Below are positions 21,368 through 32,908 of a stretch of 64,000 nt of DNA, piece by piece. The stretch covers positions 1,054,001 to 1,118,000 of the forward strand of contig OY725504.1 in NCBI GenBank assembly GCA_963281255.1, given 5' to 3'. Position 1 is the first letter of the stretch. Each line of letters starts with the position of its first letter. The notes beneath the pieces were generated by a model. That model saw nothing but the letters and a program-made list of their open reading frames with translations. It was not told the DNA's origin and did no database searches. A program made the position numbers and the translations under genes. Source of the stretch: Aphrocallistes beatrix (taxonomy: Eukaryota > Porifera > Hexactinellida > Sceptrulophora > Aphrocallistidae).

Positions 21368-22735
21368 AATACGGCTACAAATAAAACGGCTACAAATAAA
21401 AATGGCTACAGATAAAACGGCCACAAATAAAATGGCTACAATAAAACGGCTACAAACCTAAGGCGTGAATAAAATGTAATCATGGAGGTAATGGGTTCTT
21501 TTAGGTGTGGAAACAGGATGTGTGAAGGACGTAATGGTATCTGATGGAAGGAACGGAGCCCGAAACCGAGTGTGAAGGATCCTTTTGAGGTGGGAATGAA
21601 AGTATTCGCTCCGCTGTCATGGCATTTTAGGCGTATGACAATGTAATCATGGAACAATTTGTACTAGCATGTCTAATATTGTCTCTTCATTGATATAATA
21701 CTACGAACTTTTCGAAATCTTTGGGCCATTTTGGAGTTCTAGGGGGGGCTCATCCCTAAAATTTGCATTGCGTCTATGGACCATCTTCGAATCCAGGGGG
21801 GCTCGAGCACCCCCGGGTTCGGCGCCTATTCTAGTATGTATTAAAATATCGACAAAAAGGCTAGAAATGCTTTATGCTCAGTTGCTTCGAGCTTGAAAGG
21901 AGATAATTGTGAAATTTACGAAAAATCATACGCGTAGCAAGGATGCCGTATCGAATTAGTAAATATATTTATAACCAGGCTTACGAGGGTCACTCAATAT
22001 GCTTTGAGCCTGGAGTAGTTGCTTCCGCTTGATTTTGTTGAAAACTTCTAGGATTATTCACCTACCTATTATTATATTTGGCTTTGAGTTTGATTTCAAT
22101 CGGACAAGTTTCTAAAATATTGTGATGAAGAAATTGTCTGATATATTTTGTATTAGCATCTATGAAAACACAACCACAAGTGTTGAATTGGGATATCTTT
22201 GAACATTTATTTATGTTTTGCAAGCGAAATTTAAATATGATAATCATAGAATCCCCCCGGATTGTGAATATATCGCATCATTGATAATATTGAATTATCA
22301 AAAGTTTGTTCCCAACTATCATTTTTCCATAAAGAGAATAAATAAAATTCCATAGGAAATGGCTTGCAAATGTGTCGGAGTCCACAACGACACTCCATTA
22401 TATGTGGCATAATATTTTAGAAACTTGTCCGATCTAACTCAAAGCCAAAGTACAAGTAATAATAGGTAGATGAATAATCCTAGGAATCTTCAACACAATC
22501 AAATGGAAGCAACTACTCCAGGCTCAAAACTTATCGAGTGACCCTCGTATAATATAAGGCTGGTATATGAGAAAAGTTAAGAGAGTATTTGTTATATATT
22601 TTCACTGTTGCCGTTTTTGATTCGTAGCCGTTTTTGGTTTGTTGCCGTTTTTAGTTTGTAGCCGTTCTTAGTTTGTTGACGTTTTTAGTTTGTAGCCGTT
22701 TTTAGTTTGTTGACGTTTGTCGTAGCCGTTTTCCC
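21368..22735. mobile_element. Element bounded by inverted tandem arrays of an AAACGGCTACAAAT-like unit
   Basis: The left end (21368-21460) has about six copies of a ~14-bp unit such as AAACGGCTACAAAT. The right end (about 22607-22735) has about eight copies in reverse orientation (GTAGCCGTTTTTAGTTT). Next to the left array, 21483-21640 is a core similar to 54118-54255 in another element whose end arrays have a different sequence. A mariner-like MITE (21984-22547) sits inside. No coding frame was recognised. Confidence 0.6.
21984..22547. mobile_element. Non-autonomous mariner-like element with long inverted repeats
   Basis: Flanked by TA at both ends (21982-21983 and 22548-22549). It starts CGAGGGTCACTC and ends GAGT GACCCTCG, the inverse. 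The inverted similarity continues for about 140 bp on each side (about 21984-22130 versus 22405-22547). The CGAGGGTCA-type terminus and TA duplication are typical of mariner elements. The interior has no transposase frame, so it depends on enzyme supplied elsewhere. Confidence 0.75.
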
Positions 22736-22884
22736 CCAAATCGTATCAACTACTTACCAATTCATAATACACTGTTTCTGAAAAACTCACATTTACAGAA
22801 AATGTATAAATATTAAGAATCAACAAACGAGGGTACTTTATTTGTATCAATAGTGTCCCTACAAAATAACTACTGATATCCATC

Positions 22885-25800
22885 ATGGCAACTGAGGAAA
22901 AAGACATTTTAATCGGAAGTAGTATTGAGATGACCGAGGTTAAGCCAAGCCTCACTAAAGGATTGACAATTTTTGATGAGGGGAGAAAAGATGAAGACAT
23001 CAAACTCTCGATTCAAAAGGTCTGGGAAAAGAATGTTGAGGATATCAAAATAACAAATGCACCAAATAAAAGTTATGAGTTGAGAGATGCTATGAGTGAA
23101 GGAAAACCAGAATTGGTTGAAACGTTGATAAAGAAGGGTGCGCCCATTGACACAGATTTCAGGATAGATGATGTTTTGATAGCTACACCATTAACTTTCG
23201 CGACTCAATTTGAGAACCTAGAGATCTTCTGTCTAATACTCGCACGAGCTATTAATGATGGGGTAGACTTTAAGTGTCTTTACATCAAGACTGCCATGCA
23301 AAAAGCTTGCATTAAGAATTTACAGAAGTTTGCTAAAATTCTCATGAAGTTAGAACTCGACTATGAACAAATATATGACCAATATGATGATGATGACGAC
23401 GATTATAGTAATGCCGAAAATCTCGAGTACTACGATCCGAAAGCTGGTTATCTTCACCTTTGCGCTTTTTACGGAAGCCGTGAGGTCTTGAAACTTCTAC
23501 TCGAGGTTAAAGAAACTGGAAATGAGATTGCGAGACAAGATTCCAGCGGCAATACTCCAATACATTTAGCTAGTGTTAAGGGTCACATCAAATGCGTAAA
23601 AGCTTTACAGTCGAAAGGTGCAGATATCAATCAAAAAAATAAATTTGATCGTACGCCTCTTTTTAACGCTATATATTCTGCCTCTGATGAATTCATCTAT
23701 GAACTTCTTCGTGCGGGTGCGGACGTCAATGCAAAGGATACGTTTGGTATGACACCTTTTTTGATAGCAGCTGAAAATGGCCGAGACACGATATTTCCAA
23801 CCTTAATTAACTACGGAGCTGATATAAATTCAACTAACACTAAAAAGCAAACTCCACTCATGATGGCCTGCAAGGCTGGAAGTGCGGCTACCATCCGGGA
23901 CCTGCTAATCAGGGGAGCTACAGTTGATGCCAAGGATAAAAGTGGTGCTGATGCATTCGCAATTGCAAGGAAGGTTAAGCAAGATGAAGCATTATCGTTG
24001 ATCATAAGAATGCGCAGAGAATCCAATGACTTTATTTACCATGATTGGCATAAAGTATTGGACAAAGGACTCTACAGAAGTATACTGACTATGCTGGACT
24101 GTCTCATTGAACCGGAGTTGGATAAAAATCAAGGTTTGTTTTAAATTTTAAGATAATTTCTAACGACAAATATTAAGTAACTAATATTAAACCCCGACTT
24201 TTATTTGGACTTATCTAGTCTGGACCCCAATTTGTCATAAATCTATTTATACATATTTTATTTGTTTTTGCCGACAGTAGATACATAAAATAAAAAAAGT
24301 AGGCTATAGTTTAATTCTCAGCGGTTGACCTGGGGTTTTAGGGATGTGGATTTTGAATGTCGTATTTCCGAGAACTAATTTGATAGAAATTTTGTTTGTT
24401 TCTATGTACAAAAGATGCATAAAGTAGCAAATTTCGAAAGTAGATTAGAGAATATTCCAACTGTATGCATCATGCGTGATAGCACACGGACATGATACAC
24501 TGTCCATGACATAATGATTTTCTGTATATAAAATCAGTAAAATGTTGATGTACACTGTATATCCACATTTAATGAGCAAAAAGTGAGAAAATGTTTATCT
24601 CTTTCAATAAAATATTATGTACTTATGTCTTCTTAAAGTGAAGTTGGATTTCACAGTTCTCGAAATGGACAATGAATATTCGACCCCTGACGATTATTGG
24701 GGATACGAAAAGAGAAAATCTTCCCTAATTCAGCGATTCGCCGCGACTGACAATGATGAAATAGCATATCACGGAGTAACTAGAATCCTAGTGAATCAGA
24801 AATTCAAGGAATATGGTAACTTGCTGCTAGGGATCAAAACTCTATTTTTTATCAGTTTTCTGGTTGCGTTACTGTTTGCACTCGTGCAAGCTGCACAGGA
24901 GCACAGAACTCCGCAAACTTTGTACCGAGGCGATATCTCTGTGTGGGATATTATCAGGTACCTGTGTGAAATATATGTCGTCATGTTTTGGCTAAGCAAT
25001 ATCGTTACAGAGTCGGCAGAAGTGATACAAATAATATTTTATGCGAAAAGAGATATTTTGGATAGAAAGGGAGAGAAAGAACAGCGTTTGAGAGAGGAGG
25101 CAGATAAAAAAAAGCAAGAACAGGAAAAGAAAAATTTGGAAGAAAGGCCAGAAAGTCATCATTCAAATGAACCACTTTTATCGAACGAAAATGTAATTTT
25201 TCCAGATTCGCCATCGAAAACTGATGCTATAAATAAACCTGATACTGTTAGCATCAGTGGAAAGAGTGACAAGTCCGAAAAGTCGGCAAAATCAGAAAAA
25301 TCACAAGCATCCGCCAAGTCCGGGAGATCACAATTATCAGATAAAATAAGCGCTTCTGAAAATCCTGATCTCAGTGGAGATACCGTTGAAAAGACTGAGG
25401 GGGATCTCAGTGAAGAAAATGATTCTAATTATCGGGATAGGTTTTTCGATAAAAACGATAGTGATACAAGTGAATATTCTGACCATGACGATAGCGATGA
25501 TGACTACGATCCTTTTCAATTTTATCTCGAATCTGTGGTAGAGGATGCAGAAAAGAGAAGGCGAGAGGAAGAGAAGAAAAAGCGAGAAAAAGAGAAAACT
25601 GAGAATCGTATCAAGCGGTTGAAAGAAAAAGTAAGAAATATAAAAGAATCCGTCCTCGACGAGAACATAATCATACGTGTCATGATTAACTATTTTCATG
25701 ATTGGTACAACTGGTTGGATGTAATAGGACTTTCGCTCATATTTATCCTGATCATTTTCAGGATTATCATTCTTGTCGACCCTGAAGTGCGTTACTTGGA

Positions 25801-27233
25801 GTTCCAATGGGTATTCGCGACATTTGCATTCGCCATTAACGCATTTAGGCTAACAAAGCTACTCAATGTCTTCAACGTTATGGGTACTTATTTGCGTATC
25901 ATTATACTCATACTTTTCAAAGATGTGCCTAAGTTCTTATTACTGCTCTTCCTCACCTTTATATTTTTCTCCACAACTCTCTATTTGTCCTATCGCGTCC
26001 CTATCATAATCGGTGAAACTAATGGAACGAACGGCACAGGAAGAGTTAATTACTACATCACCTTGTTCGATCTGAATAACCTCAATGAAGAAGGATTTGA
26101 TAAATACTACTACACTCTCATTTATCCATTACGTGTCCTGCTAGAGGGAAATGCTCTTGAATTTAACTACTTGTTCAATACGCTTAACATAGTAGCAGCT
26201 GGCGTCTACATAATCTTCTTATTCTTGATTATTGTCGTTTACCTCAACGTATTTATTGCCCAACTCTCAGACACCTATGCAACAGTGAAAGAAAACGCTG
26301 AAAAGATAGTAGCAAAGTACCGTCTGGATTTCATCGTTCAGACACAGACAACCTCGCTATTAGCTCTCTTCATTGATTTCAGAAAAAAATACTTCAAAGA
26401 AAATTTCATTTTGGAGGATGGAGAGTGGGTAGATTACTTCAATGCGAGTAAGTTATTAAATAATAATATAATATTATCATTATAGAATATTGAAGATTTA
26501 TTTGTTTAACGTAGGTTCTAATACTGAATACATTACACTTTTGTTAGATTTAACTCATTGGTACAAGTAGTAGTGTATATGAAAACATAGAACTTTAACG
26601 AAATTTTGATTGCTTACCTTACGTGGCAGAATCTTTGCTGGATGCGAGGATCTGTATCTTGGTGTGGTCCGGTGATCAAAGCGAGCGTAGTTAGTGACTA
26701 AAAGGATTAAAAAAACAACCTCTTACACTTAAGGACAGTTTAGTTGGTACTTTTGGACTTGGAAACACTTTCTGCTACAAATATTTAGATTCATCGGTTG
26801 ACCTTTATAAAATAAAATAAAATACTCCTGTCCTGCTTCTCTGGACAGGATTGGCCCGTACCACATCGTGCCAGGCTACGCCTCTGTTCCAAAGTAAAAA
26901 TTGAAAACTGATTCTACTTGCAACTTTACTTGGAACCAGTAATACTTCATTTAATCTCATTGACATCATTTTTGGATCTGAAGAATGCTATTACTATTTT
27001 CCACAGGTATTTCGCTTCTGGATGATGACGATTTCACTACTCAACAGCCTTCAGAGAGTCTCCTGACTTTGGTAAACAAAGTGCAACAACAACAACAAAG
27101 AAGCACTCGCAATCAAGAAATCCGATTCAAGGAACAACTTGATGATACTAAAGAGATTAAAAAAACTTTGCAAGCCTTGGAAGAACAGAATAAGCAGATT
27201 CTGGAGAAATTTGGACAGTTGATGCCAAATTAA
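22885..27233 (+). CDS. Ankyrin-repeat TRP-type cation channel (three exons)
   Basis: Exons 22885-24133, 24657-26447 and 27007-27233 join with consistent phases (AAG/GTTTGT to TTTCACAG; CGA/GTAAGT to TTTTCCACAG), giving 1088 residues. The N-terminus has about eight ankyrin repeats (GNTPIHLASVKGHIKCVKAL, DRTPLFNAIYSAS, GMTPFLIAAENGR). Six membrane segments follow: S1 about 473-495, S2 511-545, S3 748-770, S4 780-798, S5 818-843 and S6 908-938, with a pore-loop region around 885-905 before S6. The C-terminus is a short coiled coil (IKKTLQALEEQNKQILEKFG). The layout suits an ankyrin TRP channel (TRPA/TRPV/TRPC-like); subfamily unassigned. The S2-S3 loop is about 200 residues, charged and rich in KSEKS repeats and acidic runs, far longer than usual. 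An unspliced in-frame intron there cannot be excluded. Confidence 0.8.
24240..24385. repeat. Diverged solo copy of the 140-bp satellite unit
   Basis: Within intron 1 of the channel gene. The run TAGATACATAAA ... GGTTGACCTGGGGTTTTAGG ... GATTTTGAATGTCGTATTT lines up in order with the 140-bp units at 41461-42020 (TAGATACATAAAG ... GGTTGACATGGGGTTTTCAG ... GATTTCGAATATCATATTT). It shows that this repeat family is dispersed and of mixed age. Confidence 0.6.
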
Positions 27234-27505
27234 CATTATAACTTCAGTGTGAGAATAGAACTCCCTTATATATTTTAGGATTGCATGTGAGCTAGTGTGT
27301 ATAGAGGTTGTAGGATATCTTGATATAGCTTTTAGTTTGGGACATTTTTACATATATAGTATTAGTCCAACCATATTTATCCTGCTATATCATAGGTTGT
27401 TGCTTTTTTTGCTATTGTTGTTTTCATTATTTTTGCATAAAAATAAAATACTTAAAACATCCTCACCCTAAGGGAATTAAAAGTACTAATTAAATAGGTT
27501 TAGAT
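27234..27505. other. 3' flank of the channel gene
   Basis: AT-rich sequence between the stop codon at 27233 and the hAT MITE at 27506. AATAAA at about 27444-27449 is a plausible polyadenylation signal. No gene seen. Confidence 0.3.
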
Positions 27506-27654
27506 CAGGCGTGTCAAACTGGTGGCCCGCCAGCCAGTTTCGAAAAAATATTATAATTGAATGAATCAGTAGTTAAAATTTATTCATTTCTATCATGGCC
27601 CGGGGCTGGGGTTATGAAATTGGCCCACTATCCGATTCGAGTTTGACACACCTG
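27506..27654. mobile_element. hAT-type MITE with perfect 8-bp target duplication
   Basis: 149 bp, starting CAGGCGTGTCAAAC and ending GTTTGACACACCTG, an inverted terminal repeat of the hAT (Charlie-like) kind. The 8-bp GTTTAGAT flanks it exactly on both sides (27498-27505 and 27655-27662), the duplication size expected for hAT transposases. No coding capacity. Confidence 0.9.
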
Positions 27655-28179
27655 GTTTAGATTATCTATCTTTGATATGAATATTGAATGGTTATATTCA
27701 CGTAGCTTTCTAGCTAGTAAAAGAATTTCAATAACAAAGTGCTTCTTCTGATCATGAAGATTTAGAATATACCTAACATTTTATGGATGACCGCAAATCT
27801 ACATATATCGTTATAGATTCTGAACATAATATTGCGAATATTTTATTCTAAACTTTTGAGATTGCGAAATGATTTGATAAGGGAGAGGGTGACTGAAGTG
27901 GTATAAAGTGCCGTAGGCCGCGCAGCGCAAGTGAGCGAAGCGCGGTTGTTATCTACGTATTTAAATATCAAACAACCACTCGTATACATTATTAATCCAC
28001 ATTCCTTTCATCTTAGTGGAATTTGAAACTTGACGGCGTAGAATTTCTATCACTTTCTTATTGTCTGAATAATATCTTGATATTTTGTGATTAATTAATT
28101 ATTTTCTTTCTTCTCTCTTCGAGTGTCGGATTCTGTAGGTTCTACTTATTCATATTTTGACGAATTTGAATTTAAAATA

Positions 28180-28380
28180 CAGTCGACTCTGCTTAATAGG
28201 GTCACATCGGTCAGAGAACATTTTGCCCCGATTAAGCGGAGAACCCTATTAAAATAAAAAAGAATAAGAAAATATTTTGTATTAGCTTCTATGTGTGAGA
28301 GCTATTCCGGTCCTGCCTAAAGTGGCCCGATTAAGCGGTTGACCCGATTAAACAGTGACCCTATTAAGCGGAGTCGACTG
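28180..28380. mobile_element. Complete pogo/Tigger-type MITE
   Basis: 201 bp between TA dinucleotides (28178-28179 and 28381-28382). It starts CAGTCGACTCTGCTTAATAG and ends CTATTAAGCGGAGTCGACTG, near-perfect inverted repeats about 27 bp long with further internal inverted motifs (CGATTAAGCGG). The CAGT-Y terminus and TA duplication suit the pogo/Tigger branch of Tc1-mariner. Confidence 0.88.
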
Positions 28381-28768
28381 TATTCAGTGATTTCATTAAT
28401 AAAATATAATTGTGCATATCTACACTAACGTGGATGTTGGGATATCAATATTAAGTACGGGAGGTGGGCGTAATACACCGTCTATGGAAGAGGGAATCTC
28501 GTATAAGAGCTGTATTAAAAGTGAATGAAAAGTATTTCAATTCATCAAATTAATTAATTATTTCACTCTAAACGAGACAAATATAAAATACGTATTGATA
28601 AAAATTAGACGTTAATTATATACCCTACGAGTTTTGTAGTTTCGCAGCCTAACAATGAATATTCCATAAATATACATTTTATGCACTAGGTAAAGCCAAA
28701 TGAATGTTTCGTAAGTGCAAAAGCAATAATTTAGCTGTGAATAAATACTCCTAATTTATCTCTGGACT
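28381..28768. other. AT-rich 3' flank between MITEs and SUFU
   Basis: About 390 bp without a supported gene or repeat. It lies upstream of a hairpin element and downstream of SUFU, which reads toward it. Confidence 0.35.
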
Positions 28769-28868
28769 AGGGGCGTAGCCAGTGGCGCCGACAAGGGCCT
28801 GCAGGATATTTAGTGGGCCTGCGGGCAGGCTCACTAAATATCCTGCAGGCCATTGGCTACGCCTATGC
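28769..28868. repeat. Nested inverted-repeat (hairpin) MITE
   Basis: Outer arms GGGCGTAGCCAGTGG and CCATTGGCTACGCC are inverted with one mismatch. Inside them, about 28796-28821 (GGCCTGCAGGATATTTAGTG and onward) is the reverse complement of about 28826-28851, with a CGGG loop. GGCGTAGCCA-type ends are common in small DNA transposons; the superfamily is uncertain. Confidence 0.7.
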
Positions 28869-28991
28869 TCTGAACCTTCCCCTACCTCTAGCACAAATAA
28901 TACAGAACATTTATTTTAGACAAAATTCATAATATAAAATTAAAAGAGATACAGATGCAAAAACAAAACAACTAGTTCATTGCAATTCTAA

Positions 28992-30281
28992 TTAAGAATG
29001 AACGATGATAAGGCTTAGTGAGTAGGAAGGAAACTCAAACTCCGATTTCTGATTCTCCTGGCATTGTTTGGAGTACATATCCACAAATGAGAGTAGTTCC
29101 TCCACCAGTGAGACAGGTGTGTACACCTGCAGCCAGGAGCATTTCGCCGCGTAGGGAGCAGAAGAAGAAACGAATGTACCGCTAGTCCCTTCAGGCACCA
29201 GAGTGATGGCGACGTCAGTGGTGGGGGAACGAAATGTGAAGTGCTCTCCTCGATTGATCCGGCCTCTCAGAACCATCGGGAGGAGCAGGAATGCTTCAAT
29301 GCACAGAGTTAGCGTCACTTCGCGAATGCGTTCTGGTTCTTGCGTCTCAGGAGGAGAACCGGGAGTGTTTGGCAAGGAAGCAGCGAATTTAGGCTCGATA
29401 TTGACTGGTGTCAGAATTTCGCCATCACAGCCATTCGTTGCAAGCCACATACACTCAGTGGAGAATCCAGAGAATTTGCTCCCCTCTTGCTTGATGGCTT
29501 CATTCACGCGAGATTTCGCATTCCCACTCACTTGGAAAATCGTCAGAGATCGATGCTGATCGCACACCTGGTAAGGACCCCCTGTGGACATGTGCTCCTT
29601 CATCAGGTCCACCATCCCGACAACCTTCCAGCTCTGCGCGGCATTCAGCTCGTCCGCACTGACACCTACCACCTGTAGGAAGGACACCCAACCAAACTTG
29701 GTCTGTGCCGGCATTAGTTGAGCATCCTCGACGATGAAAAGCTGCGTGAGGAGAGAATTGCATTTGTCGATTGGACTGTTCCACGTGACGTAATCTCCTG
29801 CCTTGAAGTCTGTGTGTGAGCTGAATATGTAGGAGGCGAGTGACTGCATTAGTTCCACCGGCCAGGTAGGGGGCGACTCGTTTTGGTCCTTCGTTACTTT
29901 CACTCTGAATGTAAGCTCGAAACCGAAACCGCTCATCTTGTCACTGTTGGTAGTGGAGTAGAGGTCCCTGTCATGCACCCTCTCGTCCCCATGCAGGTCG
30001 GATAGTCCCATGCTGACGTAGTGCCAGTGCGGGACACAGACTCCTTCCTCTCCAGCGTTGTAGTAGATGCTAACGTAGTCGAGAGGATCTGGACCACCCA
30101 GCCAGAACTTGAGCTGTGTCGCCACCTGTCTGGGGTTGGGTTGATCCGGGTAGAGAGATTGACAGGTGTTGAGGATGCTCTGGATCCCCTCAGGAATGGA
30201 TGGAATTTTTTTCGAGTGGAAAGGAGATCGTAGCAGGTTAGTGTGCTGCGAGGAAAAAGAGTTCGATTTCATTGAAATCAT
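28992..30281 (-). CDS. SUFU: Suppressor of fused homolog
   Basis: 429 residues in a single exon (human SUFU is about 484). SUFU is the cytosolic negative regulator of Hedgehog signalling that binds GLI factors. The N-terminal domain has SLYPDQPNPRQVATQLKFWL, GGPDPLDYVSIY, PHWHYVSMGLSDLHGD and GFGFELTFRV, all close to the family consensus. The C-terminal domain appears as REVTLTLCIEAFLLLPMVL, GRINRGEHFTFRSP and VFSPL-like end regions, separated by a short linker rather than the longer disordered loop of vertebrates. ATG 30281 is followed by a second ATG three codons later. It is GC-richer than its flanks. Confidence 0.95.
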   Translation of the reverse strand: MISMKSNSFSSQHTNLLRSPFHSKKIPSIPEGIQSILNTCQSLYPDQPNPRQVATQLKFWLGGPDPLDYVSIYYNAGEEGVCVPHWHYVSMGLSDLHGDERVHDRDLYSTTNSDKMSGFGFELTFRVKVTKDQNESPPTWPVELMQSLASYIFSSHTDFKAGDYVTWNSPIDKCNSLLTQLFIVEDAQLMPAQTKFGWVSFLQVVGVSADELNAAQSWKVVGMVDLMKEHMSTGGPYQVCDQHRSLTIFQVSGNAKSRVNEAIKQEGSKFSGFSTECMWLATNGCDGEILTPVNIEPKFAASLPNTPGSPPETQEPERIREVTLTLCIEAFLLLPMVLRGRINRGEHFTFRSPTTDVAITLVPEGTSGTFVSSSAPYAAKCSWLQVYTPVSLVEELLSFVDMYSKQCQENQKSEFEFPSYSLSLIIVHS

Positions 30282-31084
30282 TTTTGATTTGGTTTCAAAA
30301 GTCGATGTAGGAATTTGAAGTGTGTTGTGGAAATTTTCTCACTTTCGATTCAATTTATAGTAAATCAATCCCTTGTGAGACATCATGCCAATAAGACCAA
30401 ACAATCTCATGGCTCAACGCACATGTAGCGAGTAACCACAAACTTGATTTGCATTTGTGAGCGCAAACCAAAAGCTTTCATGGAGTCAATTCAACGATTA
30501 AACTTTTCACATTCATATCAAATCATCTTCTTGTGCCATCAGATTACTCAATACCGCCTAAGGAAATTGAATTCCAGTCTCACAATTCAATTACAATTCA
30601 ATATAATATTATGAATTCACACACCAGTCACAATAATAAATCTCCATAAATTACATGTTGAATGGTTAAGTAGTGAGATAATACTTACGGGAAATAGTTA
30701 CCTACTTGACCTTTGAAAATTTTTGTGATAATTCCTATGTGTATATATTCTCTCATATAATTGCAAATTGCACCACATTGTATATTGGGATATAAAAACG
30801 GACAAGTTTGAATTTCATTATGGAATATATGATATCTTATGTAATAAAAATATTTGTTTACTTTTTTTGACCCCATAAATAGATTAGTATTAATGTATAA
30901 CTATTAGTGTTGAAAATAAGGTACGAATACTTCTGGTGGGCAGTGTATAACACATTGTGCAATATATCGATTTGGCAATATGCTGATTCGATAAAAAATA
31001 TGAATTGGTTATGATTATCACCACAAGTATAGGAAGCAAAAATATTTGATCAATGTTAATATCTCTATTCTTAAAATATTATAT
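30282..31084. promoter_or_regulatory. Region upstream of SUFU and downstream of the first MFS gene
   Basis: About 800 bp, AT-rich and without a supported gene. It must contain the SUFU promoter, because SUFU reads leftward from 30281. No clear core promoter element was recognised. Confidence 0.3.
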
Positions 31085-31125
31085 AGAATGAATGAATGAA
31101 TGAATGAATGAATGAATGAATGAAT
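31085..31125. repeat. Tetranucleotide microsatellite (GAAT)n
   Basis: About ten uninterrupted GAAT units directly abutting the 3' end of the leftward MFS gene. The near-identity between the two MFS copies ends at this repeat. Confidence 0.95.
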
Positions 31126-31127
31126 CC

Positions 31128-32468
31128 TCAATAAAAATATTGCACAAATAAACCAATTATGCCCAGGACAGAGTATCCTAAGAACACAATGTCAGTACCT
31201 AGATATGAGACAAGGAGAGGTGCTATCATTTGATTTAGATAAGCAGAAGTGTAGCAAACAAAAGTAACAATACCCGCAGAAACTCTGGCGTAGTGTGAAT
31301 GCAATATCTCACCGTACAACCACCAGGACAGGGATCCCATGCCAACGGACATTGTGAAAGAACTGACACTTAATAGAATTATAGGACTGTATTGTAGAAC
31401 ATTGCATAAGGCAGTTGTCGTATCTGAGTATAAGAGATGAGAACAATGGAAAACGTTGATAGAAAGATAGAAAACTAGACTTAGAAGACAGTTCGACAAT
31501 ACAAGAAATAGAGATGACACTATGAGCAATGGTTTCCATGCCACTTTGTTAATTATAAAAACAAAAACGATGCTTCCACATAACAGGAATATTCCATAAA
31601 ACAGTGACACTATCCTAGGATCAATTTTGACACCGTTTTCAACTGTGTGAGCTGAGTAGTCTAATAGTAGCATATACCCCGAGGACGTTTTGAAGAACTG
31701 GATACTGCAACAAATAAGTAGAGGCTTGAAAATAGGCCAAGAGAAATATTTCGATATATTCCTTTCTTCACACTTTTCAACATCCACTATCCCGTTTTCA
31801 AAAATAGCTTTGACTGGCTTGGTTAGAGGATGTGTCTCAGATGTTTTGTTGAAATAATTTTCCGCTCGTTTCGCCTCTTCATACAATCCTTTACTGCTGA
31901 GCCATCGTGGACTCTCAGGAAGAAATACAAGATTCAAATTCATGAAAACAATTATGAACAAATATATAACAACGAGCCATCGAAATCCGATCCAGATTCC
32001 AAGTGAGTAACTTAAAACGATTCCACAACCAAAGGCAATGTTAAAGAGAGACCCGAGATACTTCTTGCTTCCTTCTGGAGATATTTCAGCATTGTACACT
32101 GGAACACATGAAATGGATAATCCGCAGTAAATTCCGATCAGGATTCGTGCGACTATCATAGATATCGGATCATAAGCTAATATGAGGAGTATGCTGCCTA
32201 CGATACTGATCGGGGAAAATATGAGCAGAGTGGACTTGATGCCCAAATATTCACAGATAGGTCCAGCCACTGAACAGCTGATGCAAGCACCAAGGAATGT
32301 AGCAGATCCGAAAAATGGATAAGATTGCTCGTTGAATAATCCATCTTGAAGGAGAGCGTCTTCTATCGGAGATGAATATGAATCGATGTACAATGTTGCC
32401 ATAAAACCAAGTGACGTCACCACACATGCGTGCAATATGCGAATATAATTTGGTACTGTCACACACAT
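31128..32468 (-). CDS. MFS sugar transporter (SLC2/GLUT-like), copy 1
   Basis: 446 residues, ATG 32468, with about twelve hydrophobic segments typical of the major facilitator superfamily. Sugar-porter features are GIYCGLSISCVPVYNAEISP (after the sixth-helix-type motif) and PESPRWLSSKG, the conserved PESPRWL at the start of the central loop. The loop-2 D-R-x-G-R-R motif is replaced by EYLGIKS, so this is a divergent member. It probably moves a hexose or related solute across the plasma membrane. It is about 98-99% identical to the inverted copy at 34303-35643, with six differences seen over the last ~430 residues, but the first ~15 residues differ. Confidence 0.85.
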   Translation of the reverse strand: MCVTVPNYIRILHACVVTSLGFMATLYIDSYSSPIEDALLQDGLFNEQSYPFFGSATFLGACISCSVAGPICEYLGIKSTLLIFSPISIVGSILLILAYDPISMIVARILIGIYCGLSISCVPVYNAEISPEGSKKYLGSLFNIAFGCGIVLSYSLGIWIGFRWLVVIYLFIIVFMNLNLVFLPESPRWLSSKGLYEEAKRAENYFNKTSETHPLTKPVKAIFENGIVDVEKCEERNISKYFSWPIFKPLLICCSIQFFKTSSGYMLLLDYSAHTVENGVKIDPRIVSLFYGIFLLCGSIVFVFIINKVAWKPLLIVSSLFLVLSNCLLSLVFYLSINVFHCSHLLYSDTTTALCNVLQYSPIILLSVSSFTMSVGMGSLSWWLYGEILHSHYARVSAGIVTFVCYTSAYLNQMIAPLLVSYLGTDIVFLGYSVLGIIGLFVQYFY

Positions 32469-32908
32469 TAATGTTTAAAATATTTGATTCAAAACCTCTT
32501 TTATACAAAATGGATTTTTATGTATTGATCATTACATGATGGTAAGACTTCATTATTTATTCAATTACTAGTCAGTTGGGCATTATTTTCTGCAGTGATA
32601 TACTCATCAGAAATGTGACATCGCACATAGTATATTTAGTTAACTTGTCTCATTGTTCTTAAATGTTTTCCATCTGAGTCCCGAGTCCGCTAGAACTTGG
32701 GAGATATACTATAGTGGGAAACTGATATGTAAAGTGTTCTAAGTCAGAAGTTATTAATTAAAACCCTTAAATTACCTGGGGTCATTTCTATTTATAGCAA
32801 AGACCCCACACTTCTAAGGTTTCCCCGCCCAAAATGACTTAACCGGAAATGAGTTAGCAAAAATCTAGCGGCATTTAAAAGTTAATAATAAGCAAGCAAG
32901 AAATCCAT

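Noticed and set aside
25337-25807. 156-codon minus-strand frame opposite the channel gene
   Set aside because: Antisense of the low-complexity S2-S3 loop and S3 segment; hydrophobic runs are a complement effect.
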